Below are positions 28,695 through 40,058 of a DNA stretch of 64,000 bases, piece after piece. The translations under genes were made by a program, and so were the position numbers. Numbering within the stretch: the first letter of the stretch is position 1; every line of letters starts with the position of its first letter. Source of the stretch: Spiroplasma chinense (lineage in GTDB: Bacteria > Bacillota_I > Bacilli_A > Mycoplasmatales > Mycoplasmataceae); assembly GCF_008086545.1 (NCBI RefSeq), contig NZ_CP043026.1, positions 930,001 to 994,000 on the forward strand, read 5' to 3'. A model generated the notes under the pieces. That model did not search any database and was not told the origin of the DNA. It saw nothing but the letters and a program-made list of their open reading frames with translations.

Positions 28695-30500
28695 CTATAA
28701 TGGTAAATCTTTTTTAGTAAATACAAAGTAAGATCCAACATATAATCCAATCCCAACACCTAATAAAACTAAATATTGAGCAAGATATTTTCCAACTTGA
28801 CCTACACTTGTATAATCTACATTAAATAAAGTATTTAATGAGAAATATTTAAAGAATGCTACTGAATCATCAATCATACTTACAAAGTATAATACGTAGA
28901 ATAAAATAGCTATTCCAGCTGCCGCTCCTATTGAAGCTGAAGATTTGTTAAATCATGTACTTGAAAAGAATGCAATTGCAGAAACTGCAAATAAAATTAA
29001 GAATAATCCTAAATAATTCATTGCAAGAACACCAAAGTCTAAGTTAGCGCCTTGTCCTCAAGCACTAACTGTTATAGTTGTTGCTAAAAATTGAATTAAT
29101 ATACTTACAAATAATGAATTAATAAAAGTTAACATTTTAGTTAAAATAACACTTTTTCTTGATTGATTTGTAGTTAATAAATTAACCATAGTTCCTTTAT
29201 CAACTTCACTAGCTACCAAACTATTTCCAGTAACCAAAACATAGACCAATAATAACAAGTAACTTATACCTGTTGATGAAGTTATCAATCCTTGAGAAGT
29301 TTGCATTAAAATTTGATTTCAAGTTAATCCATTTGCAGCTTCAGGACTGACTTGAACTGGAAGATTTGGATTATTAATAAGCACTGAGAATGCAATTATT
29401 ATCATAATTGTTGGTAGTGCAGTCATAAAGAATCATAATCCCGCAGATTTTCTTATAGTATCTTTAATTAATTCAAAAGATATAATAGATTTTTTATTTG
29501 AAGATTTTAATTCAATATTATCTAATGAATCCACTACATCAGTTTCTATTTCGTTTTGATAGTATTTCATAAAATATTGTTCAAGATTTAGTGGATGTTC
29601 TTTTATGAATTCCAAATCAAAGCCACTCACTAGTTTAATAAAATCATTAATATGTTTATTTTCAACAACTACTGTTAAAGTATTATTTTCAAAACTTTTA
29701 ACTTCAAAGTTTTTATTATCAAAAGTTTTTTTGTCAACTTTAGATTTAAATTTAACTTCATAAGTTTTTTCATCATTATATTGGATATCTTTAATATCAA
29801 TTGTTGATATTATTTTCCCTCTTTTAATAATTGATACATAATCACAAGTTCTTTCAATTTCTGAGAAAATGTGAGAAGAAAGAATAATTGCTTTTCCTTC
29901 TTCTTTTGATTTTTGAACCAATTTTACAAATTTTTCTTGCATCAATGGATCTAAACCAGTTGTTGGTTCATCAAGAACAATAATGTCAGGATTGTGCATT
30001 CAAGCAATTACTAATGCAACTTTTTGTTTCATACCTTTTGACATTTTTTTGATTTTCATATTAGGATTAAATTCTCAATAATCGATGTATTTTCTAACAT
30101 CATCTCAGTTTGTCATGTTTCTTAATTTGAAAATTTGTTTTAAAAGTTCAATTCCTGTCATTTGAATTGGAAAAGCAATTTCTCCAGGAACATAACCTAT
30201 GTTTCTTTGAACTTTATTTGCATCAGTTCATGAATCAAATTGTGTAAGTTGCGCAATTAAAGAATCTTCATTCTGTTCTTGTTTTGCATCAGCTACATTT
30301 TCGATCATTACTGTTGAAGTTCCACTATCTGGTTTTATAAATCCCATTAAACTTCTAATGGTTGTTGATTTTCCAGCCCCATTTGGACCTAAGTAACCAA
30401 AAACTTTTCCGTATTGGACGTTAAAGTTTATATCAAAAACTCCATATCCAGATTTGAATCTTTTATTAAGATTCTCAACTACTATAGCTTCTTTTTTCAT
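28695..30500 (-). CDS. ABC transporter, ATPase and permease fused in one chain
   Basis: 601 aa, one open frame with TGA as Trp. N-terminal ATPase: Walker A GPNGAGKSTT (about 38-47), signature MSKGMKQK (about 150, variant of LSGGQ), Walker B IIVLDEPTTGLDP (about 171-183), H-loop SSHIF (about 208). From about 340 to the end six hydrophobic segments form an ABC-2 permease. ATPase and permease are usually separate genes in this family; here a linker of about 100 residues joins them without any stop. AGGAGAAAAAAAT precedes ATG. Substrate unknown. An independent second exporter besides that at 11310. Confidence 0.88.
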
Positions 30501-30576
30501 TTATTTTTTTCTCCTCTTTTTTTAAAAATAATTTAAATATTGTTAAATTTAATAATTAGTTTTTAAAAAAAGAGTA

Positions 30577-31224
30577 TTATAAATAATCACCATTTAAAAT
30601 GGTACTTAAATATATTTGATTTTTCATTTTAATACTATATTGTTGTTGACCTTTATTTATTAAAAATACTTGTTTAACTTTCAAAGAAAAAATTATAAGT
30701 TTTTTGTTAATCATTTCAATAATTTTAGTTCCAAAAGTTTTAATGCTTTTAATTAATAATGAAACAAGTTTTCAAATGTTAATTAAAACAGAGGTAATGA
30801 TTCTTTTGATAATATAACCTTTTGCTAATTCAATTTTTAAAGCTAAATATCAAATAATTGAAAAATATAAAGTAGCTTCCAAGAAAACAGGTGTTTTTTG
30901 GTGACTTGAATTAAGAGTAAAATTAGTGATTAAAATAAAAATAACAAAAATCAAGTTATAAATTAATATCTTTATTTCTCTTTTATCCATACTTGCGTTT
31001 GAATGTGAAAAATTATCTTCTTTTAAGTCATTATAATTCTTTCTTATCATTTTTCACATTCTAAATTGGTAAACAAAATAAACTGCTACTATAGAAATTA
31101 AAATAGCTGCTTGAAATAATCTAAATAATAGACCAAGATCTGCTAATAGGCCTAGAATTGAAATCGCTAAAAGAACACTAAATGTTATTTTTGCTGTAGA
31201 TTTATTTTTAGTATTTTTAAACAT
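30577..31224 (-). CDS. Four-TM membrane protein
   Basis: 215 aa beginning MFKNTKNKSTAKI at 31224 with GGGGGAATTGAA. Membrane segments at about 13-30, 35-52, 78-97 and 105-120, then a hydrophobic/basic C-terminal half (LINIWKLVSLLIKSIKTFG). An in-frame ATG at 31050 is internal. No family recognised. It lies 76 nt upstream of the fused ABC transporter and may be co-transcribed. Confidence 0.65.
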
Positions 31225-31299
31225 TTCAATTCCCCCTTGTTTAAATATAATCATACACTATTATTGAAAATTTTCAAAAATATTGAAATTTTATTTCAC

Positions 31300-31326
31300 A
31301 AAAAAAATCACCTAAAAGGTGATTTT
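31300..31326 (-). terminator. Terminator after the 569-aa gene
   Basis: Hairpin AAAATCACCTTTTAGGTGATTTT then T8 on the minus strand, touching the stop codon at 31327. Confidence 0.85.
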
Positions 31327-33036
31327 CTATTTTTTATAAATAAAACTTGTTAAGAAGAACTCTAAAGTAGAATAATCTACAATAAAAATGTTGTAATCTT
31401 CCATTTCAATTTTTGGATCTACTTCTAATACTTCATTTACAAGTAGAACAACCGAGAATTTAACATCTTTTGGTAAATTCATTTGTTTTCTAAGTTTTTT
31501 AATATCTTTTGCAAATGAAGAATATCTATTTTTAACAACTCTATCAACCAAGTTACCTGGCCCAATAATTGTTTTTAATGAGTCTTTGTATTTTGCTCAA
31601 GGTTCTGCATTATCTGTAAAAATATTGTTAAAGAAGAAGAAACAAATGTTTGCATTTCTTTCATAGGCAATTGCATCTACTAAGTTATTTGTTTTTTTAT
31701 CTCTATTTCTGGTTGCAAAGTAAGGTACATTATTTGGATCTATATTTTCAATAACAGCAAATCTTTTACCCAATTTTCAAATGGTTCAATTTACCATATC
31801 GTGCATTTTTTCATCACGTAATTCAAACATTTTGTTTCTTACAACACTGTCAAATAACATATATTCTTTTTGTGCATGAATTGACATTCAAATCATTTCT
31901 GGATAACCAACAATAAAGAATCTTCTTTGAGTGTCATTAAATCCTAGTAATGGTCTTTTGTAAATTCCTGTTTCATAAAAGTCATCTAAGACATCAGTTG
32001 TGTGAGTTGTGATATTATAGAAAGTTGCATCTTTTATCATGTCTGTCAACATTTCAAAGTTTATTTTTTCTCCAAATACTTTTTGAATTGTTTCAAAAAG
32101 ATTTGTCATATAACCTGTATAGTCATAGACATTGTAATATTCAAAAGAGAAAATTAATTTATCAAGAACTTTAATATAATCTTCTAAAGTTAAGAATTTA
32201 GAAAAAGGTACATCTTTAAACAACTCTTCTTTAGTATCTTTTGCCATCTGTCTAAGTTCTGGGTCAATTCAAAGAGTTAAGTCTTCAATTCTTCTCTCTT
32301 TTCTGTCTTGTTCTTCTTTATCTAATTCTAATAAAGAACCAAATTTTAAAGGTTTTAAAACATTTCTATCAACTTTAACATAAGCTTCAGTTTTTGGGTC
32401 TAATGAAAGATGAAAGTCTCTGGCGTCTTTCGCCTGTTTTGCATAAGAATACATTCAAATTAACATAAATAAATCTTTATAAGCTTTTAAGTCATAAATT
32501 TTTTTATCAATAAAGTCATCCATTTTAGAGAAGAATGATAGCATATCTTCATTGTTTTTGATAAAGGTATAACTTCAAGCAGAAAGTGCTTCATAAAAAA
32601 TTCTTAAACTATTTTGATAAATTCTATAATTATATTTTTCTTTATCAAATTTATATACTCTTAAATCTACTGAAAAGTTAGCTTTATTAACTGTTGAAAG
32701 TAAAACAAATTCTTGAGCTAATAATCTTGCTCCAAGATAGATCATTGATGCAACAAACGCTCTTCCTGATTGAATAGTTTTTTCATCAAAAATTCTAATA
32801 AATCCTGCTTTTGCATCTCTTACATTTGTTGAATAAAATTCAACTCTATCATAAATCATTTGTTCTAATTCTAATAAATAAGAACCCATTCTTTTTTCGT
32901 TTTTTTCAAGTTCATCAAACATTTGAATAATATCTTCTGGTTCAATACCAAAGTAATCAAAATAGTTTAATTGATCATCGAAATCATAAAAATTTCCTCT
33001 ACCAGAAATTTTTTGAAAGTAACGTTCACTTGCCAT
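31327..33036 (-). CDS. Conserved-looking hypothetical protein, 569 aa
   Basis: Soluble, no signal or membrane segment; begins MASERYFQKISGRGNFYDFDDQ. Long helical stretches, rich in Phe/Tyr, with short motifs such as DARDFHLSLDPKT and YFATRNRDKKTNNLVDAIAYERN. About ten TGA-Trp codons. AGGTGG precedes ATG, and TATAAT lies at 33068-33063, 27-32 nt upstream of the start codon. I recognise no family. Preceded by a strongly structured region (33112-33420) that may regulate it. Confidence 0.75.
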
Positions 33037-33062
33037 GCAATTGCCACCTCGCTCATTTATAT

Positions 33063-33068
33063 GATTAT
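33063..33068 (-). promoter_or_regulatory. -10 box of the 569-aa gene
   Basis: TATAAT on the minus strand, preceded by AAGG and without a convincing -35. If this is the only promoter the leader is short and the structured region upstream belongs to another transcript. Confidence 0.5.
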
Positions 33069-33111
33069 ACCTTATTTTTGGGTGTTTTTATGCTTGAGTT
33101 TACAGTACAAC

Positions 33112-33420
33112 ACATAAGTGTAAAAAAAGTCAAATCTCTTAAATTTTACACTTATATGTTTTATTTTGCTGTTTTTTGTGAAAAAAATTTGCAAAATTTC
33201 AAAAAAAAGTTGCAATGTTATTTTTTATATGATACATTTAATTATGTCCTTTCGGACCGACACTTATGGTTCATAACCCCTTTCTTTACATCACTTTCAT
33301 TAAGGGGTCAATGAAATAAACATCCTTTCTTTCGACTTGGCTTGTGTCTACTTCCATAAGTGTTTTCAGTTGACACAAGTCTTATTCATTACTCATTCAT
33401 ATCTTTTTAATTATTAGCAA
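33112..33420 (-). ncRNA. Structured, possibly pseudoknotted RNA region
   Basis: No ORF. Helices: ACACTTATGG (33260-33269) with CCATAAGTGT (33354-33363); CTTGTGTC (33341-33348) with GACACAAG (33372-33379), which interleaves with the first and so makes a pseudoknot; ACCCCTT (33276-33282) with AAGGGGT (33302-33308) extended by TTCAT/ATGAA; GTCC/GGAC (33246-33257), whose loop is GAAA on the minus strand; and ACATAAGTGTAAAA (33112-33125) with TTTTACACTTATATGT (33144-33159). Loops are purine-rich on the minus strand, favouring that strand. A plus-strand promoter-like TTGCAA-17-TACATT (33210-33238) and terminator at 33463 keep the other strand possible. Confidence 0.5.
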
Positions 33421-33462
33421 ATCAACAATTTGAAATGCAGAAATGCATAATTAATAATATAA

Positions 33463-33490
33463 AAAATGCCTGTCAAAGGGCATTTTTTAA
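33463..33490. terminator. Bidirectional hairpin terminator
   Basis: AAAAAATGCC...GGGCATTTTTT. On the plus strand it would end a transcript starting near 33240. Nothing else is recognised between 33421 and 33510. Confidence 0.65.
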
Positions 33491-33510
33491 TATCTAATTT
33501 TAGATAAAAG

Positions 33511-33537
33511 AAAAAAGCGCATTATTGCGCTTTTTTT
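33511..33537 (-). terminator. Terminator overlapping gene end
   Basis: Hairpin AAAAGCGCAATAATGCGCTTTT with T6; the stop codon TAA of the gene at 33522 is in the loop. Confidence 0.85.
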
Positions 33538-34241
33538 CATAATCCTCTATTCATGATTGAGTGAACTATCATCATAACAGATGGGAAAACTGATCCGAAA
33601 AATAATAATACTAAAGGATTTTTCATATCAGCTTCATAAGCTTTAGCTGCAAGATTTTGATTTAATGGTAAAAAATTTTCAGGATATCTTGGATCTGTAA
33701 ATGTTTTACCTTTAAAAATTGCTGGAAATACAATGTAAAAAGAGATAATAATTGCAATACTTGTTATGGTAAAGATTTTAATAAAAACATCGATAGTTCT
33801 TGCTAATTTAACTTTTTTTCAAATAAATACATTTTGAAGAGCCATTAATGAGTTTAATGCAAATAAAATGGTACATGCCAATATTAATGCAGGTTCAATT
33901 GTGTTTAAAACAAAATCATATTTTGTATCAAATGAAGTTTCTGTTTCAGTAACTTTAATTGAAGCTATTGTCATAAATTTTATAAAATCTATAAAACCAA
34001 CATAAATTTGTGATTCTTGCTCTATTCCTTCTCCTGCTGCATTGACTGTAGATCAGTCAAAACCAGAAGAATATCAACTGTAATAATCAGATTTATTAAA
34101 TAATCCAATTACGTGAATAGTTTTTTGACCATCATCACTTTCAACTTTTAAACCAATTACAAAAATGAATAATAGTAAAAATACAAGCACAACTAAATTT
34201 ATAACTAATTGTGCAAATTTTGCAGGTAATCTAAATTGCAT
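33522..34241 (-). CDS. Membrane protein, four TM
   Basis: 239 aa. Start ATG 34241 with AAAGGAGCTGATAT. Membrane segments at about 8-30, 110-132, 145-170 and 208-230; an extracytoplasmic domain at about 31-105. Ends GLWKKAQ if TGA is Trp. It sits just downstream of the large lipoprotein (81-nt gap with a terminator between). No family recognised. Confidence 0.7.
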
Positions 34242-34296
34242 GTATATCAGCTCCTTTATTTTTGTTCTCTATCTATAAATTATATATAAAATCAAT

Positions 34297-34324
34297 TAAA
34301 AATATGCTCTAAAAGCATATTTTT
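34297..34324 (-). terminator. Terminator of large lipoprotein gene
   Basis: Hairpin AAAAATATGC...GCATATTTTT that includes the stop codon. Confidence 0.7.
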
Positions 34325-36683
34325 AACTATATGGCGGGAAATAATCTGGGTTATTTTTATTATTTGTAACATTATCTGCTCAATAATTTGCAAATGCCAT
34401 AAACATTTCTCTTGTTATACCAACGTTTATAAAAATGTCAACTTTTGTAATATTTGAATCACTATTTAAAGTTGAGTCTTTTCATCAGTTTGCATAATCT
34501 TGGTTAGTTAAAATATCACCGTAAGTTGATATTTTACCACTCATAATTCTTGTATTAAAGCTTGTGTTGTTAAATCCGCTCATGTAAATATTTGTTCTCA
34601 TATTTCCTTGACCACTTGAGTTTACATCAGTAATATGGAATCTTGAAGTATCTCTGTTTAGCATTTCTGCAAATGCTAAATCATCATCCATGTTTTCTGG
34701 GTTACCAGAATCTATTCCAAGATCTTGATATTTTCCAAGTACTAAGTTGTCTGAACTTATTCCTAATTGTCAAATGTTTTTGTATTCTGCTTCTTTTGTA
34801 ACATCAAATAACTCTTGAATTCTTGAATAAGTTGCTGCAATAAATGCATCTTTTAAGTCATTTACTCGTAAATTGTCAGTTGATGTTGCATTTGTAAGTT
34901 GTGCTAAGTAACCTGCATCTTTAAATCATGTATTATTGCTAAAGTCTTGATTTGCAATTTTTGAAAGATCAAATGGTGTAACTGCAAGAGTGTTAGCATC
35001 TGGTTGATAAACTCATTCACTTGCAACTTGTTCATTGAACTTTGCTTTAATTGTTTCAAGCATTAAATCCATTCTTGATTTAAAGAATACGTTTTTAAAT
35101 CCTTTATCACTCACAAATTCATTTTTTTGAGTAACTGGGTCTTTTCCTTTATCTGGATCATATGCAAAATTTGCTCTATTTGCTTCTTGTTCCTCAGTTA
35201 AAGTTTTATTTTGATAAGTTATTCCTAAACGATATGCTGAGTTAAGACCAAAGTCTCGATACATTGCTTCACTATCAAGAATAGCTCCACTTCAAAGAAC
35301 TCCGTCAGGTGCAACCTTATACATTTTTATTGTAATATTGCTTGCTGCAAAGTCAATTTCACCATCATTTGGATTAGTTGGATCTTTACTGTATGCAATT
35401 AATGTTAAGAAGTCGTCAAGTACTTTTTGACTTTGACTAGTTGAAAGACCTGGTGAATTTACATCTTCATCTTGGTCAATTATCCTCATAGCATTAAAGT
35501 TTTGGATAATTGCACTAACTTCTGCTTTTTCACCTGAAGTTAAGTAATTTGCACTTTCAACAACTTTTGCATTTTTATTTAAAGCACTTCATCAACCGTT
35601 TAAAACAGTTTTTCCATATGCTAAATCTTCATCTGTATTTTCATAAATTGGGTTTTTTCTATCTAATAGTGATTTAAACAGAATTGCATAAATTCTGTTT
35701 TTAAACCTCACATTAATATGAGTAACATTAATTCCTTCACCAATATAAATTTGGTTATCATAATCTAATAAGTAGCTGTTTAAGTATTCTGTAATTTCTT
35801 TTTGTGTTTCTTTATTACCTAAAGTTTCATTAATAATATCTGATTCCATCATAATATTATTTACAAAGTCTGTTGTTGAAGGAGTATAACCTAAAATTCC
35901 TCCAGGTACAGAAACATCATTTGGATCAAAAATACCATCTAAACCAATTAATTGTGAAGAGTTTACAAAACCTTGGTAAATAGCACCTCTATTTTTTGTT
36001 TGCTCATGAGTTGATTGGTTAATTGGTGTAATTGCTGAAGGATAAACTCCATTTTCATCCATTCAAATGGCATTTGGATTAGATTCTTCTACAACAATTT
36101 CTCCGTCACTATCTACAACGATTCTTTTATTAACATTAATTCTTGCATAAGCTGGATCTCCAACACCAACTCAACCTAATTTTTCTTCATCTAAAAATGT
36201 AACAGAAATTGACCATTCATCATTATTAACCATTCATCCACTAACATTTTTACCAATAGATTGAAGAGCATTTTCATCTCCTCCTCCATATAGGTCGTTA
36301 AAACTTCATCTAGAAGCCTGTCACTGCATTTTTCCAGCAATTCACCCATATCCAGGAACTTTTGAAGAAATTTGGTTTAAAAGTAGGTTAGCCATAATAA
36401 AAACTTTCATACTTCCCAATAACATTTGCTTTGAAGATGAACTAGTGTCAGTATTTCCACCCAATAGTTGAATAAGTTTTAATGATTCTTCTTTTGAAAC
36501 ATTTCCACCAAATTTGATTTTATAGTCTTTTAATATTTTTTCATTTAAACTTGTAATACCCAATATTCTTTCATCTTCAGTGTAACCAGATGACATACCA
36601 GCCCCGCCACGACATGCCACAACCAGAGAGGCACTTGATGAAAGTAAAATTGATGTCATTAATAGATTTATCAGTTTTTTCAT
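34323..36683 (-). CDS. Large lipoprotein, 786 aa
   Basis: Signal peptide MKKLINLLMTSILLSSSASL and lipobox VVAC (Cys about 24). The mature part of about 760 residues is Asn/Ser/Thr rich with no membrane segment; expected on the outer face of the cell membrane. Short motifs GYTEDERILGITSLNEKIL and SGKISTYGDILTNQDYANW. About ten TGA-Trp. AGGGGAGGG precedes ATG and a TGG-TATAAT lies at 36715-36710. No homologous family recognised; function could be adhesion, nutrient capture or immune interaction, none shown. Confidence 0.8.
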
Positions 36684-36709
36684 ATCATTACCCTCCCCTT
36701 ATTAGAATA

Positions 36710-36718
36710 ATTATACCA
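36710..36718 (-). promoter_or_regulatory. Extended -10 promoter of large lipoprotein
   Basis: TGGTATAAT on the minus strand 27 nt before ATG 36683. No good -35 is seen at 16-18 nt, consistent with an extended -10 promoter. Confidence 0.6.
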
Positions 36719-36757
36719 AAAAAAGTGTTATTAATATTTTTCTCAAAACTTTATTCA

Positions 36758-36786
36758 TATAAAAAACCCTACAAATAGGGTTTTAA
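36758..36786 (-). terminator. Terminator after membrane-protein gene
   Basis: Hairpin AAAACCCTATTTGTAGGGTTTT then T-run on the minus strand, just after the stop at 36792. Confidence 0.85.
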
Positions 36787-36791
36787 ATTGC

Positions 36792-37535
36792 TTATTCTTT
36801 TTTTGATTTTCTACTAGCTTTTGCTTGAGCTTTAGCTTCCATTCTATCAAGTTTTTCAGCTCTTTTTGTTTCTTTTCAAGCAGCATATTTTGCTTTTAAA
36901 ATATCAATACCTTTTTGTATTTGTCTTCCAACTCAACATAAAGCCATTCAAATACTTCAACCAATAATAATTACTGCAAATACGCAACCAACTCCATAAT
37001 AAAGAAAAGCACAAATTCCAGCAACTCTTTGCATAAAGTTATTTGTAAATGCTCCTGGAATTGCTCCAAAAGTGTGTTGAGGTAGTATTCCCCCACCCCC
37101 AGCATAACTTATAAGTCCAGGGATTAATAAAAATACTACAGCAATTCCACTAAAATGATAGAAAGTAGATCATTTCATGTATTTTTCTTTTGGAACATCA
37201 ATATATTTATCACTTAATTTTTCTTGAATAAATCAATTTGCAAATGTAAAGTAAAGAACTGGGATTATTGGAATTATCGGGATAAAACCAACAATTGTTG
37301 CTGCAAAAATAAATCCTTGTGCAGCATTTGGTTCAGTCCTAGAATCACCCAATAATGCGTGAAGTCCATTAAATCAGTAATAAAATCCACTTCTATTATG
37401 AGGAACTACCATTGAAAGAGTTAACATTAAGAATTGAAATATCAACATACAACAAATGATAAATACCATTCAAAACATTTTATATTTTCTTTTATATGGT
37501 TTTAATTTTAATAAGAAAATACTAAATTTTTTCAT
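36792..37535 (-). CDS. Multi-TM membrane protein with charged tail
   Basis: 247 aa. Basic N-terminus (KLKPYKRKYK), membrane segments at about 20-42, 70-100, 128-148 and 172-205, then a Lys/Ala/Glu-rich cytoplasmic tail (KAKYAAWKETKRAEKLDRMEAKAQAKASRKSKKE). AGGGGGAAC precedes ATG. No family recognised. Confidence 0.7.
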
Positions 37536-37671
37536 AAGTTCCCCCTATTTCTACATAGAATTATTTTAAATTAATTTCTTCTTAATTACTTTATATTTAG
37601 AGAAAAAAATTAATATTGAACCTTTATTTTAGTCTATTTTAGTTAAAATAAGTAAAGACGAGGTGAAAGTT

Positions 37672-38541
37672 TTGAAAGTACATAAAGTAACCCCAAGAGG
37701 TTTTTGTTTGGGTGTTGTAAAGTCTATAAAAATGGCAAAAGATGCTTTAAGACTTTACCCAAACAAAGACATTTATATGATAGGTTTGTTAGTTCACAAC
37801 AAAATTGTTGTAAGTGAACTTGAAGAATTGGGCATAAAAATGTTAGATGATTGAAAAATACCAAGAGAAGAGTTGATTAAAACTATACCCAAAGATAGCG
37901 TTGTAATTTTATCAGCTCATGGAACTAATAAAAAAGTTATAGAACTTGCAAATCAACTTGGTTTGATTTGCATTGATACTAAATGTGAATGAGTTTTAGA
38001 AACTGAGCAATTAATTGAAAAACACTTAAATTTAGGTTATAAAGTAATATTTATTGGAAAAGAAAATCACCCAGAAACTTTAGCATTAACAAGTTTGGAT
38101 AAAGAAAATATCTATCTTGTCACAAATATAGAACAAGTAAATGAATTGAATATAAAATGTGACAAGATTTTTGCCACTAATCAAACTACTTTATCAATAA
38201 TTGATACAGATTTAATATATAAAGCTATTAGTTTAAAATATCCTCAAGTTTTAATTAAAAACGATATTTGTGAAGCAACTTATGTTAGACAAAATGCTGT
38301 CTTACAATTAAATGAAAAAGAAATTCAATTACTTTATGTAGTTGGTGACAAAAGAAGTAACAATACTATGAAACTGGTAGAATTGGGTATTCAAAAAAAT
38401 ATTCGTACCATAAGAATTGATACAAAAAACGATATAAATTTAGAAGACTTGAAAAATGTTGAAACAGTTGCAATAACAGCTGGTGCTTCAACAAGTAGTG
38501 TTGTACAAAATCAAGTTATAAAATTTTTAGAAGAATTGTAA
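37672..38541 (+). CDS. ispH: 4-hydroxy-3-methylbut-2-enyl diphosphate reductase
   Basis: 289 aa. Last step of the MEP pathway, giving IPP and DMAPP. The three Fe-S cluster cysteines are in FCLGV (about 11), TKCEW (about 104) and DICEAT (about 202); further motifs AHGTNKK (about 82), ENHPET (about 129) and TAGAST (about 271). TTG at 37672 is chosen as start because GAGGTG ends 6 nt before it; GTG at 37663 would be within that ribosome site. Complete. Together with dxr at 61270 and uppS this shows a MEP route rather than mevalonate. Confidence 0.92.
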
Positions 38542-38576
38542 AAAAAATCAGCTTAATTAAAAGCTGATTTTTTTAA
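38540..38576. terminator. Bidirectional terminator
   Basis: Hairpin AAAATCAGCTT...AAGCTGATTTTT between convergent ispH and the Nif3 gene. Confidence 0.85.
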
Positions 38577-39367
38577 ACGTATTGAAATAAGTTTTTAATA
38601 TCAAAGTCACAAACTACTAAATCATCTCCAAATGTTTTAAATAATTTAACTTTAATATCATCAATAAAATGGTTTTCCATGTAGTGACCTAAAGTAAACA
38701 TATCGATTTTATTTTGATCTGCATAAAGTCATTCATGTCATTTAGCTTCTCCTGTTACAAACATAACATCTTTTAATTGTAAGAATTTCATTGTATCTGC
38801 ACCACTTCCTGGTGTTAAATAAATTCTATCAACCATTTTTTCCATGTCTGTATTTTTAGTTAATAAACTATTTTGTTTTCCAAAAATAAATTTCAACTTA
38901 TCAACTATTTCTTTAATAGAAATATCTCTTAGGAATTTAATTTTGTAACCTTCGTTGAATTCTCCAACGCTATCTGTACTCTTGATATTAAATTGAGTTT
39001 CTAATAAGTCTATTAAGTTATTGTTTGGACTATTGTCATAGTTTGTGTGAATTGAAAAGACTTGAATTTCATTCTCTAATAATAAGTCATAAATTTCTTT
39101 TTTTGCTAAGTCTTTTAATTCTTCTTCAACTTCTCCAAAAAGAAATGGATGTCTTGAAATAATAAAGTTTGAATTAATTTCAATTGCTTTTTCCACAACC
39201 TCTTTTGTTAAATCTAAACAGATAACAACTTTTTCAATCTCATCTTGACTTTCAAGGTTGTACACTTCTTCTATTTGTAATCCTACTTTATCTCAATCGG
39301 CAGCAGCCGATTGAGGAAAAAGATCATTCAAATAGTTTATTAAGCTATTAGCTTTAATCTTTGCCAT
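38573..39367 (-). CDS. Nif3-like dinuclear metal centre protein
   Basis: 264 aa. Matches the Nif3/YqfO family: SAAADWDKVGLQI (about 20-32), ISRHPFLFGE (about 70-79; the first metal-binding His pair is usually HHP, here RHP), FSIHTNYD (about 105-112) and TGEAKWHEWLYA (about 206). Function of the family is unclear; GTP cyclohydrolase I-type activity has been reported for some. Starts within the trmK stop (TAATG). Confidence 0.88.
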
Positions 39368-40056
39368 TAATTACTGTTCTCCTTCTTAAGCATTTTAGTT
39401 ATAATATTTTTTCGCTTTAAAAATTCTTTATATTTTTTTTCATTTTTAGGAATTTGATTTAACAATGTAGTTAATTTTTGTTCCTCTTCCATTCACTTTG
39501 TTAAAAAGTATTGGTTATGTTTTGTTTTATAAAGAATAGGTCCAAAAATTAAATCTTCTTTAGTTTTAATTTTTTGACCTGCAAATTTATTTATTTTAAT
39601 AATTTCATAAATTATGTCATTATCTAAAATAATTTCTTCGCGTTCAATAAAATATTTTTTACTTTTTGCTCATTTTCTAATAGGTTCAACATCTGTGTTA
39701 GAAGATATAACATAACAATCAATGTTTTTGCAGTCATCTTCCAATATTTTTAGAATGGTACCTGAACCCATTCCCGCCATAATACAAGAAGAGATTTTTA
39801 AATCTTTTTCTCGTATTCATTCTATTCCATCTGCCAATAAAAGTTCGATTTTGTCAGCAACTCCAAAGCTCATAATATTGTTCTTTGCAACAGCTAATGG
39901 TTTTTCATTTATATCTGTTGCAAAGATTTTAGAAGCTCTTTTGTCTTTTGCTAAATAGATAGAAAGATATGCGTGGTCTGTCCCAATATCTGCCACTACT
40001 TCTCTATCTGAAATCATATTTGCTATTGCAAATAATCTGGGTGTTAAGAAACTCAT
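39367..40056 (-). CDS. trmK: tRNA (adenine-22 N1)-methyltransferase
   Basis: 229 aa. TrmK/YqfN family: TPRLFAIANMI, VADIGTDHAYLSIYL (SAM motif, about 22-36), ATDINEKPLAVAKNN, and IMAGMGSGTILKIL (motif IV). Position between rpoD and nif3 equals the Firmicutes order rpoD(sigA)-yqfN-yqfO, which supports the call. ATG follows the rpoD stop by 2 nt. Confidence 0.9.
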
Positions 40057-40058
40057 GT

